Shown piece by piece: positions 7,717 through 17,402 of a DNA stretch of 64,000 bases. The stretch lies in NCBI RefSeq assembly GCF_044502415.1, contig NZ_CP172402.1; one strand, given 5' to 3'. Below the pieces are notes generated by a model. That model was not told the DNA's origin. It saw nothing but the letters and a program-made list of their open reading frames with translations, and made no database searches. This stretch comes from Haloimpatiens lingqiaonensis (GTDB lineage: Bacteria; Bacillota; Clostridia; Clostridiales; Clostridiaceae). Positions within the stretch are counted from its first letter, which is position 1; each line of letters opens with the position of its first letter. The position numbers were made by a program, and so were the translations under genes.

Positions 7717-8478
7717 ATGAACGCTAACGAGTTAATAAAAGTTGCTGCAGAAGCAGGAAAAATAATATTAGAAAATGGCGGTGAAACCTATAGGGTTGAA
7801 GAAACTATTTTTAGAATTTGTTCCGCTTACGGAGAAAAATCTGCTGAAAGTTTTGTTACTCCCACAGGAATCGTTATATCTATAAGCACCAATAATAAAA
7901 ATTTATCTGTAGTTAAACGTATTAAAAACAGGACTGTAAACTTAGAAAAAATTCAGAGAGTAAACGACCTTTCAAGAAAAGTATGTTGCAATTGGATGCC
8001 CCTTGATGAGTTTAAATATGAATTAAAGAAAATAAATAACACTCCTAGATATAGTGGAAAAACATCTATTTTCTTTGCTTCCTTAGCAGCTTCCTTTTTC
8101 ACCTTATTATTTGGCGGAAATATGAGAGACTCTATAGCTGCCTTTTTAGTAGGAGCTTTAATTTATAAAACCTCAAATATTCTTGGTAAATATAATGTAA
8201 ACTCATTTTTTGTAAATATATTAGGTGGTTTTATGGCCGCATTAATTGCCTATATAATGGTACTTTTCGGCATAGGATCAAATATAGATAAAATTACCAT
8301 AGGCTCTATTATGCTTTTAGTTCCGGGATTATCCATAACAAATGCAGTAAGAGACACCATAGCCGGTGACTTGGTTTCTGGAATTTCTAGAGCTATTGAG
8401 GCTTTTTTAGTGGCCATTGGCATAGCTATAGGTAGTGGTATTGTAGTTAAAATTATTTTTAATTTTGGAGGAATATAA
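7717..8478 (+). CDS. threonine/serine exporter family protein, N-terminal (ThrE/DUF1212) component
   Basis: A 253-residue protein. An N-terminal cytoplasmic domain (residues 1-110, with GETYRVEETI and TPTGIVISI) is followed by about five membrane helices. This is the ThrE-type domain of amino-acid exporters. The second half of the transporter is the next gene, three bases downstream. The start ATG follows GAAAGGAG. Its substrate is unknown; a link to the adjacent ornithine genes is only positional. It is divergent from the activator. Confidence 0.85.
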   Translation: MNANELIKVAAEAGKIILENGGETYRVEETIFRICSAYGEKSAESFVTPTGIVISISTNNKNLSVVKRIKNRTVNLEKIQRVNDLSRKVCCNWMPLDEFKYELKKINNTPRYSGKTSIFFASLAASFFTLLFGGNMRDSIAAFLVGALIYKTSNILGKYNVNSFFVNILGGFMAALIAYIMVLFGIGSNIDKITIGSIMLLVPGLSITNAVRDTIAGDLVSGISRAIEAFLVAIGIAIGSGIVVKIIFNFGGI

Positions 8479-8480
8479 AA

Positions 8481-8945
8481 ATGGCATTTAAAGTTTTAAT
8501 AAATTGTTTTTATGCTTTCATGGGCTCCTTAGGTTTTTGTGTTCTTTTTAATATTAGAGGTAAAAATTTATTTTTTGCCTCATTAGGCGGCGGATTAGGT
8601 TGGTTCGTTTATTTAATATTCTCCAACTTTGGTTATTCATCTAATTTGTCCCTTTTTATAGCTTCCTTAGCTATAAGTATATATTCTGAAATTTTTGCAA
8701 GGGTAATGAAAACTCCAGTAACCACATATATAATCAGTGCCATGATTCCTTTAGTTCCTGGAAGCGGCATGTATTATACCATGTTAGAATCCGTAAAAGG
8801 TAATGCAGATGTTTCCTTAAATCTTGGACTTAAAACGCTGATAGATGCTGGTTCAATAGCAGTAGCAATAGTTTTGATTTCATCACTTAGTAAATTTATA
8901 ATTTTTTATAAATCTAAAAATTCTAACAAAAAAATAGGCAAATAG
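8481..8945 (+). CDS. threonine/serine exporter family protein, C-terminal (ThrE_2/DUF3815) component
   Basis: A 154-residue membrane protein with about four to five helices and the motif IPLVPGSGMYYTM typical of the ThrE_2 domain. It starts three bases after the first ThrE gene with its own GGAGG site. The two together correspond to the single-chain ThrE exporter of Corynebacterium. The stop codon lies inside the following terminator hairpin. Confidence 0.85.
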   Translation: MAFKVLINCFYAFMGSLGFCVLFNIRGKNLFFASLGGGLGWFVYLIFSNFGYSSNLSLFIASLAISIYSEIFARVMKTPVTTYIISAMIPLVPGSGMYYTMLESVKGNADVSLNLGLKTLIDAGSIAVAIVLISSLSKFIIFYKSKNSNKKIGK

Positions 8946-8956
8946 CCTATTTTTTT
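8931..8956. terminator. terminator shared by the ThrE pair and the CsoR-like gene
   Basis: AAAATAGGC-AAATA-GCCTATTTTTTT forms a short stem with a T-tract on the plus strand and an A-run on the other side, so it can work in both directions between convergent genes. It includes the TAG stop codon of the upstream gene. Confidence 0.8.
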
Positions 8957-9227
8957 ATTTTAAAAACATATTTATAGTGTCTACTAATTCACTCATTTTT
9001 TCTTTATTTATCTCTGTATCCTCATTACAAAAAAAACATCTTTCAGCATAATTTTGTAGAATTAAGCTTCCAACTTTGTTTATAGCAGCCCTAACTGCAG
9101 CTACTTGCACCAATAAATCTTTGCAGCAGGCATCATTTTCTATCATCTTTTGTATACCTTTTACCTGACCTTCAATTCTTCTCATTCTTATTTGAATATC
9201 TCTTTTAGGATCTTTTTTATCATTCAT
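8955..9227 (-). CDS. CsoR/FrmR-family repressor (possible persulfide or metal sensor)
   Basis: A 90-residue all-helical repressor with RMRRIEGQVKGIQKMI (DNA-binding helix 1) and LVQVAAVRAAINKVG. Start chosen at ATG 9227, six bases after GAGGTG; an in-frame GTG lies three codons upstream. The first Cys pair (C34, C35) and C64 are in the positions of the copper ligands of CsoR, but the ligand His is replaced by Tyr60 (QNYAERC). That argues against Cu(I) sensing and would fit a thiol/persulfide sensor like CstR. The sequence ATACCCGTTA upstream matches half of a CsoR-type operator. Confidence 0.85.
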   Translation of the reverse strand: MNDKKDPKRDIQIRMRRIEGQVKGIQKMIENDACCKDLLVQVAAVRAAINKVGSLILQNYAERCFFCNEDTEINKEKMSELVDTINMFLK

Positions 9228-9251
9228 CTCATTCACCTCTAATTATGCAAT

Positions 9252-9263
9252 AATACCCGTTAT
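9252..9263. promoter_or_regulatory. CsoR-type operator half-site upstream of the CsoR-like gene
   Basis: AATACCCGTTAT lies 25-36 bases before the start codon. Its ATACCCGTTA is identical to ten bases of the full palindrome in front of the HesB-like selenoprotein gene at 31191. The right arm (GGGTAT) is missing here. Autoregulation is an inference. Confidence 0.4.
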
Positions 9264-9298
9264 GAAACTAAATATAAAATATTTAAACTTCATAAACA

Positions 9299-9425
9299 GA
9301 ACTCTAACCTTCAGATGGAGTTTTTACTCCAACTGAAGGTTAGAGATCGTTATCCAGGGACGTAGCTGCCGTTATCTCCCACTTTGTTAGAAGTGGGAGT
9401 GTTACGGCAGGTAGTCATCGGATAA
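9299..9425. repeat. double-hairpin repeat, copy 2
   Basis: A 127-base copy lying between the end of aspS and the start of the CsoR-like gene. It differs from copy 1 at a handful of bases, mostly in the first hairpin. It fills half of the intergenic space. It may be transcribed as the 3' end of the aspS mRNA or the leader of the next gene. Confidence 0.9.
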
Positions 9426-9484
9426 CAGGTAGTTATATTTATGATCCATTTATCCTAGAATTATATTAAGAAATCTTATTAGAA

Positions 9485-11278
9485 TTAATCTATTTTATCA
9501 GATTTTTTTATGTTCAATGCTAATTCTCCCAACTGTTTATCATCTACTAGATTAGGAGCTTCTGTTAAAGGACAGAACGCGTTTTGATTCTTTGGAAAAG
9601 CTATTACGTCTTTTATGTTATCTGTTCCCGCCAAGAACATTATAAGTCTATCAAATCCAAAAGCTAATCCGCCATGTGGTGGTGGTCCAAATTTAAATGC
9701 TTCTAGTAAGAATCCGAATCTTTCCCATGCTGCTTCCTTTGTAAATCCTAGCACCTCAAACATCTTCTGTTGAAGATCCGTATTATGAATTCTTATACTT
9801 CCTCCACCTAATTCTTCTCCATTTAGAACTAAATCATAAGCTTTAGCTCTAACTCTACTTGGATCTGTATCCAAATAAGGAATATCTTCATCCATAGGCA
9901 TTGTAAATGGATGGTGCTCTGCTTGATATCTTTCTTCTTCTTCATTGTAAGATAGTAATGGGAATTCAGTAACCCAAGTAAATTTAAATTCCTTATTGTC
10001 CTTTAAAATATCTAAGTCTTTTGCAACTTGAAGTCTTAGGGCTCCTAAAGATTGAAATACTACACTATTTTTAGCATCCCCAACTATCAATATTAAATCT
10101 CCTGGTTTTGCATTCATAGTATTTAATATTCCATTCATTTCTTCTTCAGTTAAAAACTTAGCTATTGGTGATTTTATTTCATCTTCCTTATAAGCTATCC
10201 AAGCTAATCCTTTAGCCTTATAAGTTTTTACAAACTCACCTAGCTTATCTATTTTCTTTCTTCCCATATCCGCAGAATTTTCTACCTTTATAGCTCTTAC
10301 ACTACCGCCTTCTGAAATAGCATTCTTAAAAACTACAAATTCAGAATTTGAAACTACAGAAGTTAAATCGTTTATTTCCATTCCAAATCTTAAATCAGGT
10401 TTATCACTACCATACTTCTCCATAGCCTCTTTATATGGCATTCTAGCTATTGGAAGCTCTACATCCACATTTAAAACTTCTTTAAACACCCTTTGAATTA
10501 ATCTCTCGTTAACCTCAATTACGTCATCCTCTTCAACAAAAGACATTTCTAAGTCTATTTGTGTAAATTCTGGCTGTCTGTTAGCTCTCAAATCCTCATC
10601 TCTAAAACATTTTGCTATTTGATAATATCTATCAAATCCCGAAACCATTAAAAGCTGTTTAAATATTTGTGGAGATTGTGGAAGTGCATAAAACATTCCA
10701 GGATAATTTCTACTTGGAACTAAGTAGTCTCTAGCTCCTTCTGGAGTACTCTTTGTAAGTATTGGTGTATCTACATCTAAAAATCCATTTTCATCTAAAA
10801 AGTCCCTAACTACTTTTCCTGCTTTATTTCTTATGCTGAATATTTTTTGCATATCTGGTCTTCTCAAATCCAAATATCTATATTTTAATCTTATGTTTTC
10901 TGCAGCATCTAGATTTTCCTTAATATATATAGGAGGTGTTTCTGACTCTGATAATATTTTTATATTAAGTCCCTTTAGTTCCACCATTCCTGTTGGAATA
11001 TTATTATTTGGTGCTTCTCTTTTTACAAGTTCACCAGTAACTGAAATACAGTATTCAGGTTTAACTAAGTCAGCCTTTTGAAAAGCTTCTTTATTTATTT
11101 CCTCTCCAAAAACCACTTGTAATATTCCTGTTCTATCTCTTAAATCTACAAATACCAATCCACCTAAATTTCTTTTTCTTTGAACCCATCCCATTACAGT
11201 AATTTTTTCGCCAATATTACTCTCTCGTAGCTCTCCACACATATGTGTTCTTTTTAAACCTTTAAGTGATTCTCCCAT
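9485..11278 (-). CDS. aspS: aspartyl-tRNA synthetase
   Basis: A 597-residue class II synthetase of bacterial type. It has an N-terminal OB-fold anticodon domain (VMGWVQRKRNLGGLVFVDLRD), motif 2 (CFRDEDLRANRQPEFTQ), the bacterial GAD insertion around residues 290-420, and motif 3 (GLAFGFDRLIMFLAG) near 540. It charges tRNA-Asp; whether it also charges tRNA-Asn is not clear from sequence. It follows hisS by 34 bases, probably in one transcript with hemZ and hisS. Start ATG with GGAGG. Confidence 0.97.
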   Translation of the reverse strand: MGESLKGLKRTHMCGELRESNIGEKITVMGWVQRKRNLGGLVFVDLRDRTGILQVVFGEEINKEAFQKADLVKPEYCISVTGELVKREAPNNNIPTGMVELKGLNIKILSESETPPIYIKENLDAAENIRLKYRYLDLRRPDMQKIFSIRNKAGKVVRDFLDENGFLDVDTPILTKSTPEGARDYLVPSRNYPGMFYALPQSPQIFKQLLMVSGFDRYYQIAKCFRDEDLRANRQPEFTQIDLEMSFVEEDDVIEVNERLIQRVFKEVLNVDVELPIARMPYKEAMEKYGSDKPDLRFGMEINDLTSVVSNSEFVVFKNAISEGGSVRAIKVENSADMGRKKIDKLGEFVKTYKAKGLAWIAYKEDEIKSPIAKFLTEEEMNGILNTMNAKPGDLILIVGDAKNSVVFQSLGALRLQVAKDLDILKDNKEFKFTWVTEFPLLSYNEEEERYQAEHHPFTMPMDEDIPYLDTDPSRVRAKAYDLVLNGEELGGGSIRIHNTDLQQKMFEVLGFTKEAAWERFGFLLEAFKFGPPPHGGLAFGFDRLIMFLAGTDNIKDVIAFPKNQNAFCPLTEAPNLVDDKQLGELALNIKKSDKID

Positions 11279-11312
11279 CTTTTTGTTTCCTCCCTGATAA
11301 GCTTTTGAAGTT

Positions 11313-12563
11313 TTAGCCTTTTATTATTTTTACTATGTCATGAATTTTATCTATATTTATACTTATTTGTTCTCCATCACTCATTCTTTTTAAATTTGCT
11401 TCTCTATTTTCTAGTTCACTATCTCCTAGCACAATAGTATATGCGGCTTCTAATTTGTTAGCATATCTCATTTGCGCCTTAACTTTTTTATCCATATGAT
11501 CGCAGTCACACTTTATTCCTTCTATTCTCAACTTGTTAGCTAGTTTAAAAGCTTCTACTTTTCCTGCATCTCCCATGGAACCTATGTATAAATCCATATA
11601 ATTAGGTTTTGGTATTTCTATTCCATTTTCTTCTAAAGTCATTATAAGTCTTTCAATTCCCATACCAAATCCTACTGCAGGCATTTCTGGACCACCAATT
11701 TCTTTAATTAGGTAGTCATATCTTCCGCCGCCGCAGACAGTTATATCATTATTTATTATTTCAAATACAGTCTTACTATAATAATCTAGTCCCCTTACTA
11801 TAAGTGGGTCTACATTGTATTCTATTCCTAGTGCACTTAAATACATTTTTAATTGTTCAAAGTGATTTTTACAGTCATCACAAACATAGTCTATTATAAC
11901 TGGTGCATCTTTTACTATTTCCTTACATTTCTTTTCCTTACAATCTAATATTCTCATAGGATTTTTGTTAAATCTTGTTTTGCAAGTTTCACATAAATTG
12001 TCTAAATTACTATTTAAATATTCCTTCAAAGCTTCATTGTATTTCTTTCTACACTCTGGACACCCAATATTATTTATATTTAAAGTCAAGTTTTTAACTC
12101 CAAATTCTTCATAAACTCTCATAGCTAAGCTGATTACCTCAGCATCCATAGAAGCTTCATTAGAACCAAAAACTTCTATGCCTAGTTGATGGTGTTGTCT
12201 TAATCTTCCCTTTTGAACATTTTCATATCTAAACACTGGTGTAAAGTAAAAAAGCTTAGTAGGCTGTGCCTCTGCATGTAATCCACTTTCAATAAACGCT
12301 CTAACAGAAGGCGCTGTTCCTTCAGCCTTTAGTGTTATGCTTCTTCCACCTTTATCATTAAAAGTGTACATTTCCTTCTGAACTACATCAGTAGTTTCAC
12401 CTACACCCCTTTGAAATAATTCAGTATATTCAAATATAGGTGTTCTTATCTCCCTACATCCATAGGTTGAAGCTATATTTCTAAATTTATTCTCAATATA
12501 TTGCCATTTATATGACTCTGTAGGTAGTAAGTCTTTAGTCCCTTTAGGTGCTTGAATAATCAT
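11313..12563 (-). CDS. hisS: histidyl-tRNA synthetase
   Basis: A 416-residue class II synthetase. It has motif 1 region GTKDLLP near the N-terminus, motif 2 (FRYENVQKGRLRQHHQLG), the histidine-specific HisA signature (VRGLDYYSKTVFEI), and a C-terminal anticodon-binding domain. A cysteine-bearing insertion (CPECRKKYN, CETCKTRF, CDDCKNHF; residues about 167-238) is the zinc-ribbon-like insertion seen in clostridial HisRS. It starts at ATG after GGAGG, between hemZ and aspS. Confidence 0.97.
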   Translation of the reverse strand: MIIQAPKGTKDLLPTESYKWQYIENKFRNIASTYGCREIRTPIFEYTELFQRGVGETTDVVQKEMYTFNDKGGRSITLKAEGTAPSVRAFIESGLHAEAQPTKLFYFTPVFRYENVQKGRLRQHHQLGIEVFGSNEASMDAEVISLAMRVYEEFGVKNLTLNINNIGCPECRKKYNEALKEYLNSNLDNLCETCKTRFNKNPMRILDCKEKKCKEIVKDAPVIIDYVCDDCKNHFEQLKMYLSALGIEYNVDPLIVRGLDYYSKTVFEIINNDITVCGGGRYDYLIKEIGGPEMPAVGFGMGIERLIMTLEENGIEIPKPNYMDLYIGSMGDAGKVEAFKLANKLRIEGIKCDCDHMDKKVKAQMRYANKLEAAYTIVLGDSELENREANLKRMSDGEQISINIDKIHDIVKIIKG

Positions 12564-12574
12564 ATTATTCCTCC

Positions 12575-13996
12575 TTAATATAACGTTTCTAATAATTCTT
12601 CCTTACTAGAAATTTTTTCATCTAAACGTTCTATATATTCTTTTACATCTTTTATATTAGCAAATCTTTCTAATCGGTTTTCTTCCAAAAACACAATTTT
12701 TGATACAGCATCTGCTCCCAATGCTATTATTGTTTGTTTTTCTTCTATCATTTGTATATTATATATGCACTCTTTACCCTCTAATGCATATCCTATATTC
12801 TCCATATTGCCTACCATATTTTTTTGTCTATACATATAATAAGGCTTCATAGATAAGCTTTTTGATAAATTAACAGTTTCCCCAAACATTTCGTTCAGTT
12901 CCTTTTGATTAGCTATTTCATAGTTTTCTTTATTTACTATGTTTTCATGTAATCTAGAACCTCTTTTTACAGATAGTCCATGCACTGTAAAGCTATCTGG
13001 TGCTAGCTTTTTTATTTCCTTGCAAGTATTTATTACATCTTCAAGCTTTTCACCAGGAAGACCCACAATAATATCCATATTAATATTTTCAAATCCTATA
13101 TTTCTTGCCATATAGAACTTTTCAACCACATCTTTTGCTGAGTGATTTCTTCCTATAAGTTTTAAAGTAGTATCGCTCATAGTTTGTGGATTTATACTTA
13201 TTCTACTTACACGGTGTTTTTTCATGGTTTCTAATTTATCTTCTGTTATACTATCTGGTCTTCCACATTCCACAGTAAATTCCTGCACATTAAATTCTTC
13301 CATGAAGTTTTTGTATATAGCTTCCATTACAACTCTAAACTGTTCATCATTTACCGCTGTAGGAGTACCTCCGCCAAAGTAAAGACACTGTATATTTAGT
13401 CCTTTTCTTTTTATAAAGCTACTCATTCTTTCCATTTCAACCATTAAAGCTTTTATATAATTGTCTACTAAATCACCACAACCCTTTACAGAGTTAGCTG
13501 TAAAAGAGCAATAAAGGCATCTAGTTGGACAAAATGGCATTCCAATATAAACACTTATATTTTCCTTTTTAGTGTTAATAAAACTTTCCTCTTTTTTTCC
13601 TATATCTATACATAATTTAGCCTTATCTTCTCTAGTGCAATAATTGTGATTGAAAAACTCTATTATCTCACTTTCATTTTTGCCTTTTCTTAAAAGCTCT
13701 ATAGCTATTTTAGAAGGTCTAATACCCGTTAAAGTGCCCCATGGCATAGACTTTCCTGTATATTTTGTTAAAAACATGAATATAGATTTTTTTATAAAAT
13801 CCTTATGTGGTAAATCCTTCGTGAAAATGAATCTTTCACTAATTTCTCCATAAGAACATTGTACTTCATTTTCATAAATATTTATACTCATATCATAATG
13901 TTCTTCTACAAATTCTATATTTTCACACTGATAAAATATATTAATTATTCCATAAACATGATATCTATAATTAATATCGTTCAATTTAACTTTCAA
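12575..13996 (-). CDS. hemZ: coproporphyrinogen dehydrogenase-like radical SAM protein HemZ
   Basis: A 473-residue HemN-family radical SAM enzyme. The 4Fe-4S/SAM motif is CPTRCLYCSF near residue 155, followed by LYFGGGTPTA and the GLPGE motif typical of HemN/HemW/HemZ. An N-terminal extension of about 150 residues distinguishes HemZ. In Bacillus HemZ acts in anaerobic haem synthesis, but many clostridia keep hemZ next to hisS without a full haem pathway, so its substrate here is open. Start appears to be TTG after GGGAG. Confidence 0.85.
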   Translation of the reverse strand: MKVKLNDINYRYHVYGIINIFYQCENIEFVEEHYDMSINIYENEVQCSYGEISERFIFTKDLPHKDFIKKSIFMFLTKYTGKSMPWGTLTGIRPSKIAIELLRKGKNESEIIEFFNHNYCTREDKAKLCIDIGKKEESFINTKKENISVYIGMPFCPTRCLYCSFTANSVKGCGDLVDNYIKALMVEMERMSSFIKRKGLNIQCLYFGGGTPTAVNDEQFRVVMEAIYKNFMEEFNVQEFTVECGRPDSITEDKLETMKKHRVSRISINPQTMSDTTLKLIGRNHSAKDVVEKFYMARNIGFENINMDIIVGLPGEKLEDVINTCKEIKKLAPDSFTVHGLSVKRGSRLHENIVNKENYEIANQKELNEMFGETVNLSKSLSMKPYYMYRQKNMVGNMENIGYALEGKECIYNIQMIEEKQTIIALGADAVSKIVFLEENRLERFANIKDVKEYIERLDEKISSKEELLETLY

Positions 13997-14011
13997 TTTT
14001 AAAAACTCCCT

Positions 14012-14615
14012 TTATCTAAAAAATGGGTTATTCTTTTTTTCATATCCTATAGATGTGCCCATACTATGTCCTGGATAAACATTAGTACTGTCTGGCAAAG
14101 AAAACAATTTAGATTTTATGCTATTTATAATTGCATTGTAATCTCCTCCCGGAAGATCCGTTCTTCCAATAGACATAGCAAACAAAGAATCTCCTGTAAA
14201 TACTGAATCACCTATTAAAAAGCTCATTTCCTCCTGGTGTATGTCCTGGAGTTTCTATGCATTTAATTTGGCATTTTCCAAACTTTAATACATCCCCATC
14301 ATTTAAGTTTATATCTGCTTTGCCACTTCTAAGCATTCCAAACATATACTCATTATTTCTCATCAATATATCATCTTTTTCATTTATGCATATAGGGGCA
14401 TTTACTAAATCCTTTAATTCATCTGCTCCATCAGTGTGATCTCTATGTCCATGTGTCAGCAATATGTATTTAACCTTTAATCCTTTAGATTCTATAAATG
14501 GATATATATCGTCCACATCTCCTCCAGCATCCAAAACCACTGCCTCATTAGTTTCATCCCATATGACATAACAATTAGCAGCATAAATTCCTGCTACTAT
14601 TCTTTTTATTTCCAT
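14012..14615 (-). pseudogene. MBL-fold hydrolase (glyoxalase II-like), with a one-base frameshift
   Basis: The metallo-beta-lactamase motif THGHRDHTDG (zinc site 1 and 2) and PGHTPGG are in the first frame. The rest (SFLIGDSVFTGDSLFA, then YPGHSMGTSIGYEK) is in another frame starting at 14227. One extra A in GGAGGAAATG (14227-14229) causes the shift; with it removed the protein reads PGHTPGGMSFLIGDS and is about 200 residues, the normal length. Start chosen at ATG 14615, eight bases after AAAAGGAG. Small GloB-like enzymes of this kind often follow dtd and relA in clostridia. Error in the sequence cannot be excluded. Confidence 0.85.
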
Positions 14616-14629
14616 GTATTTCACTCCTT

Positions 14630-15079
14630 TTAAAAGTTCTTTTTACTGTCTATAAGTAGTGTTACAGGTCCATCATTTTCTATACTAACTTTCATATCAG
14701 CCCCAAAAACCCCACATTGAACCTTTGTCACTTCTTCTTTACACAATTTTATAAATTCCTTATAAAATTTCTCTGCATCTTCGCCAGATAATGCCTTCAT
14801 ATAATTAGGTCTTCTTCCCTTTCTACAATCACCTAACAAAGTAAATTGGGAAACTATAATAAGTTCCCCATTAACATCAAGAAGTGACTTATTCATTTTT
14901 CCATTTTCATCTTCAAATATTCTTAAATTTAGTATTTTATCTTTTAAATATATCAAGTCTTCTGTAGTATCTTGTTGTTCCACTCCTAATAGCACGTTTA
15001 ATCCCATTCCTATTGAACCCACTATTTTACCTTCCACTTCTACAGAAGAAGATTTCACTCTTTGAACTACTGCTCGCAC
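14630..15079 (-). CDS. dtd: D-aminoacyl-tRNA deacylase
   Basis: A 149-residue DTD. The signature SQFTLLGDCRKGRRPNY near residue 77 and the C-terminal GxxPVT-type motif (NDGPVTLLID) form the D-aminoacyl pocket. It removes D-amino acids wrongly attached to tRNA. The start is taken at GTG 15079 (MRAVVQRVKSS), which gives the family length and has a GGAG eight bases upstream, rather than the in-frame GTG three codons earlier. It is located directly after relA. Confidence 0.95.
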   Translation of the reverse strand: MRAVVQRVKSSSVEVEGKIVGSIGMGLNVLLGVEQQDTTEDLIYLKDKILNLRIFEDENGKMNKSLLDVNGELIIVSQFTLLGDCRKGRRPNYMKALSGEDAEKFYKEFIKLCKEEVTKVQCGVFGADMKVSIENDGPVTLLIDSKKNF

Positions 15080-15107
15080 TAAAATCACTCCTCAAAATAC
15101 TAATTTA

Positions 15108-17300
15108 CTATTTTTTAACTCTATATACTTCAGTTACACCTTTAAATTTTCTTATATTTTTCATCAAATTATCTAATTGCTCTCTACTGGTTATTTTTAA
15201 TTTTACATTAATAACCGCTATTCCTACTTTAGAGGTTTTAGCATTGACAGCATATAAATTCAACCCACTTTTAACTACACTTTCCATTACATCTGTAAGA
15301 AGTCCTGGCCTGTCATCACCTTTTATTTGTATCTCTGCTATATAATAAGCTCCCTCAGAAGTACCCCAACTTACTGAAAGAATTTTCTCTGGCTCGTTTT
15401 GTATAAGCTCCATTAAATTTTTACAATCTTTTCTATGTACAGATACTCCTCTTCCTTTAGTAATATACCCTATTATTTCATCTCCAGGTACAGGGTTGCA
15501 GCATTTTGCAAATCTCACGAGTAAATTTTTCATTCCTTTTACTACTACTCCAGGATAATTGCTTTCTCTTTGCTGTTCTTTTTCCTTACTAGCAGTATAT
15601 TTATTTATTTCCTTTTCCTCTTGCTCTAATGAAAGTGTATTCTTCTTTTCTTCATGGTTATAGTAATCCACTAATTTAGACACCACTACAGAAGGTATGG
15701 TAGCTCCAGCCCCCACAGATGCATATAAATCCTCTTCACCCTTCATATGGTACTTTGATAAAAGCTTTTCTATAACCTTTCCTTTAGCGTACTCCTTAAA
15801 GTTAAAGCCTTGTCTCTTTGCTTCTTTTTCCAATAATTCTTTGCCCTTTACAATGTTTTCTTCCCTTTTAGCTCTTCTAAACCAAGCCCTTATTTTGCTT
15901 TTAGCTTGATTGCTTTTTGTCATATTAATCCACAGTATATTAGGTCCTTTAGGCGTAGGGGATGTCAGTACTTCTACTATTTCTCCAGTACTTAAATGAT
16001 AGTCTAGTGGTACCATCTTTCCATTTACCTTTGCACCTATACATCTATGACCTATATCCGTGTGAATCTTGTATGCAAAATCTATTGGTGTAGATTCATA
16101 AGGCAAACTAATAACTGCCCCCTTAGGAGTAAATACAAATACTTCATCTGAAAATAAATCTATTTTGAATCTTTCCATAAATTCCTCTGCATCAGAGGTT
16201 TCATCTTGCCATTCAAGAATTTCCCTTAGCCAAGATAATTTAGAATCTAAATCTTCCTGATGCCCTGAAGCATCTCCTTCTTTATATTTCCAGTGAGCAG
16301 CTATACCATATTCAGCAGTTCTATGCATTTCATAAGTACGTATCTGTATTTCAAATGGCTTGCCTTGTGGTCCAATAACCGTAGTATGTAGTGATTGATA
16401 CATATTAGGTTTAGGCATAGCTATATAATCTTTAAATCTGCCTGGCATAGGTTTATACATAGTATGTACAATACCTAACGTAGCATAACAATCTCTAACA
16501 TTATTCACAAGAATTCTGATAGCCGTTAAATCAAAAATTTGATCTATTGTCTTACTTTTTTTAACCATTTTTCTATATATACTATAAAAATGCTTTGGCC
16601 TTCCTTCTATGTCTGATTCTATTCCAGAATCTCCTAGTTTGCTATAAAGTTCTTCTATTATTTTATTTATATATTCTTCTCTTTCAGCCCTTTTTTCAGA
16701 TATTTTTCTTACCAAACTATAATATTCATTAGGATTTATATATCTAAAAGATAAGTCCTCTAATTCCCATTTTATTTTAGACATTCCTAACCTATGTGCC
16801 AAAGGAGCGTAAATATCCAAGGTTTCCTTTGCCTTTTGCTTTTGCTTTTCTATAGGCATAAATTTTAATGTCCTCATATTATGAAGTCTGTCCGCAAGTT
16901 TTATTAAAATAACTCTTATATCTTTTGCCATAGCTAAAAGCATCTTGCGCACATTATCAGCTTGTTGCTCCTCTTTGGTCTTATATGTAATTTTACCAAG
17001 TTTAGTTACTCCCTCTACTAGTCTAGCTATTTCTTCACTAAATTCCTTAGTAACAAATTCATAATCGTACTGAGTATCTTCTATTACATCATGAAGCAAT
17101 CCAGCTGCTATTGTACTAGTATCAAGTCCCATATCCGCCAAAATACATGCCACTTCCACGGGATGAATTATATATGGTTCTCCCGATTCTCTTCTCTGCT
17201 CACTATGGGCATTATTTGCAAAATTATACGCCTTAATTATACATTCTTTATTTACATGAGTGCAATTTTCCTCTATTTTCCTCATCAATTTATCAAGCAT
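15108..17300 (-). CDS. relA: bifunctional (p)ppGpp synthetase/hydrolase, RelA/SpoT family
   Basis: A 730-residue RSH protein. It has an HD hydrolase domain (LLHDVIEDTQYDYE, KLADRLHNMRTL), a synthetase domain (residues about 235-345, with YQSLHTTVIGP), a TGS domain (VFTPKGAVISLPYESTPIDF), a zinc-finger-like region (RFAKCCNPVPGDEIIGYI) and a C-terminal ACT domain. The intact HDxxED motif predicts that it both makes and degrades ppGpp. It is the head of a relA-dtd-MBL-hemZ run. ATG start with GGAGAG. Confidence 0.96.
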   Translation of the reverse strand: MLDKLMRKIEENCTHVNKECIIKAYNFANNAHSEQRRESGEPYIIHPVEVACILADMGLDTSTIAAGLLHDVIEDTQYDYEFVTKEFSEEIARLVEGVTKLGKITYKTKEEQQADNVRKMLLAMAKDIRVILIKLADRLHNMRTLKFMPIEKQKQKAKETLDIYAPLAHRLGMSKIKWELEDLSFRYINPNEYYSLVRKISEKRAEREEYINKIIEELYSKLGDSGIESDIEGRPKHFYSIYRKMVKKSKTIDQIFDLTAIRILVNNVRDCYATLGIVHTMYKPMPGRFKDYIAMPKPNMYQSLHTTVIGPQGKPFEIQIRTYEMHRTAEYGIAAHWKYKEGDASGHQEDLDSKLSWLREILEWQDETSDAEEFMERFKIDLFSDEVFVFTPKGAVISLPYESTPIDFAYKIHTDIGHRCIGAKVNGKMVPLDYHLSTGEIVEVLTSPTPKGPNILWINMTKSNQAKSKIRAWFRRAKREENIVKGKELLEKEAKRQGFNFKEYAKGKVIEKLLSKYHMKGEEDLYASVGAGATIPSVVVSKLVDYYNHEEKKNTLSLEQEEKEINKYTASKEKEQQRESNYPGVVVKGMKNLLVRFAKCCNPVPGDEIIGYITKGRGVSVHRKDCKNLMELIQNEPEKILSVSWGTSEGAYYIAEIQIKGDDRPGLLTDVMESVVKSGLNLYAVNAKTSKVGIAVINVKLKITSREQLDNLMKNIRKFKGVTEVYRVKK

Positions 17301-17321
17301 TTGGATTACTCTCCTAAAATC

Positions 17322-17343
17322 AAAGGCTGGTCAATGCCAGCCA
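17322..17343 (-). terminator. terminator after apt
   Basis: On the minus strand CTGGCTGG-CATTGA-CCAGCC is followed by TTTGATTTT. It lies between the apt stop codon and the relA start. Confidence 0.65.
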
Positions 17344-17402
17344 GTTAATTATTTAATATCATTATATAATAATATTGATAATTTTTCAATTTAAAATTAT
17401 AT

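Noticed and set aside
9228..9484. A T-box leader linked to aspS/hisS.
   Set aside because: The region is downstream of aspS on its strand, and neither the T-box sequence nor a specifier-type stem is seen before hisS or hemZ.
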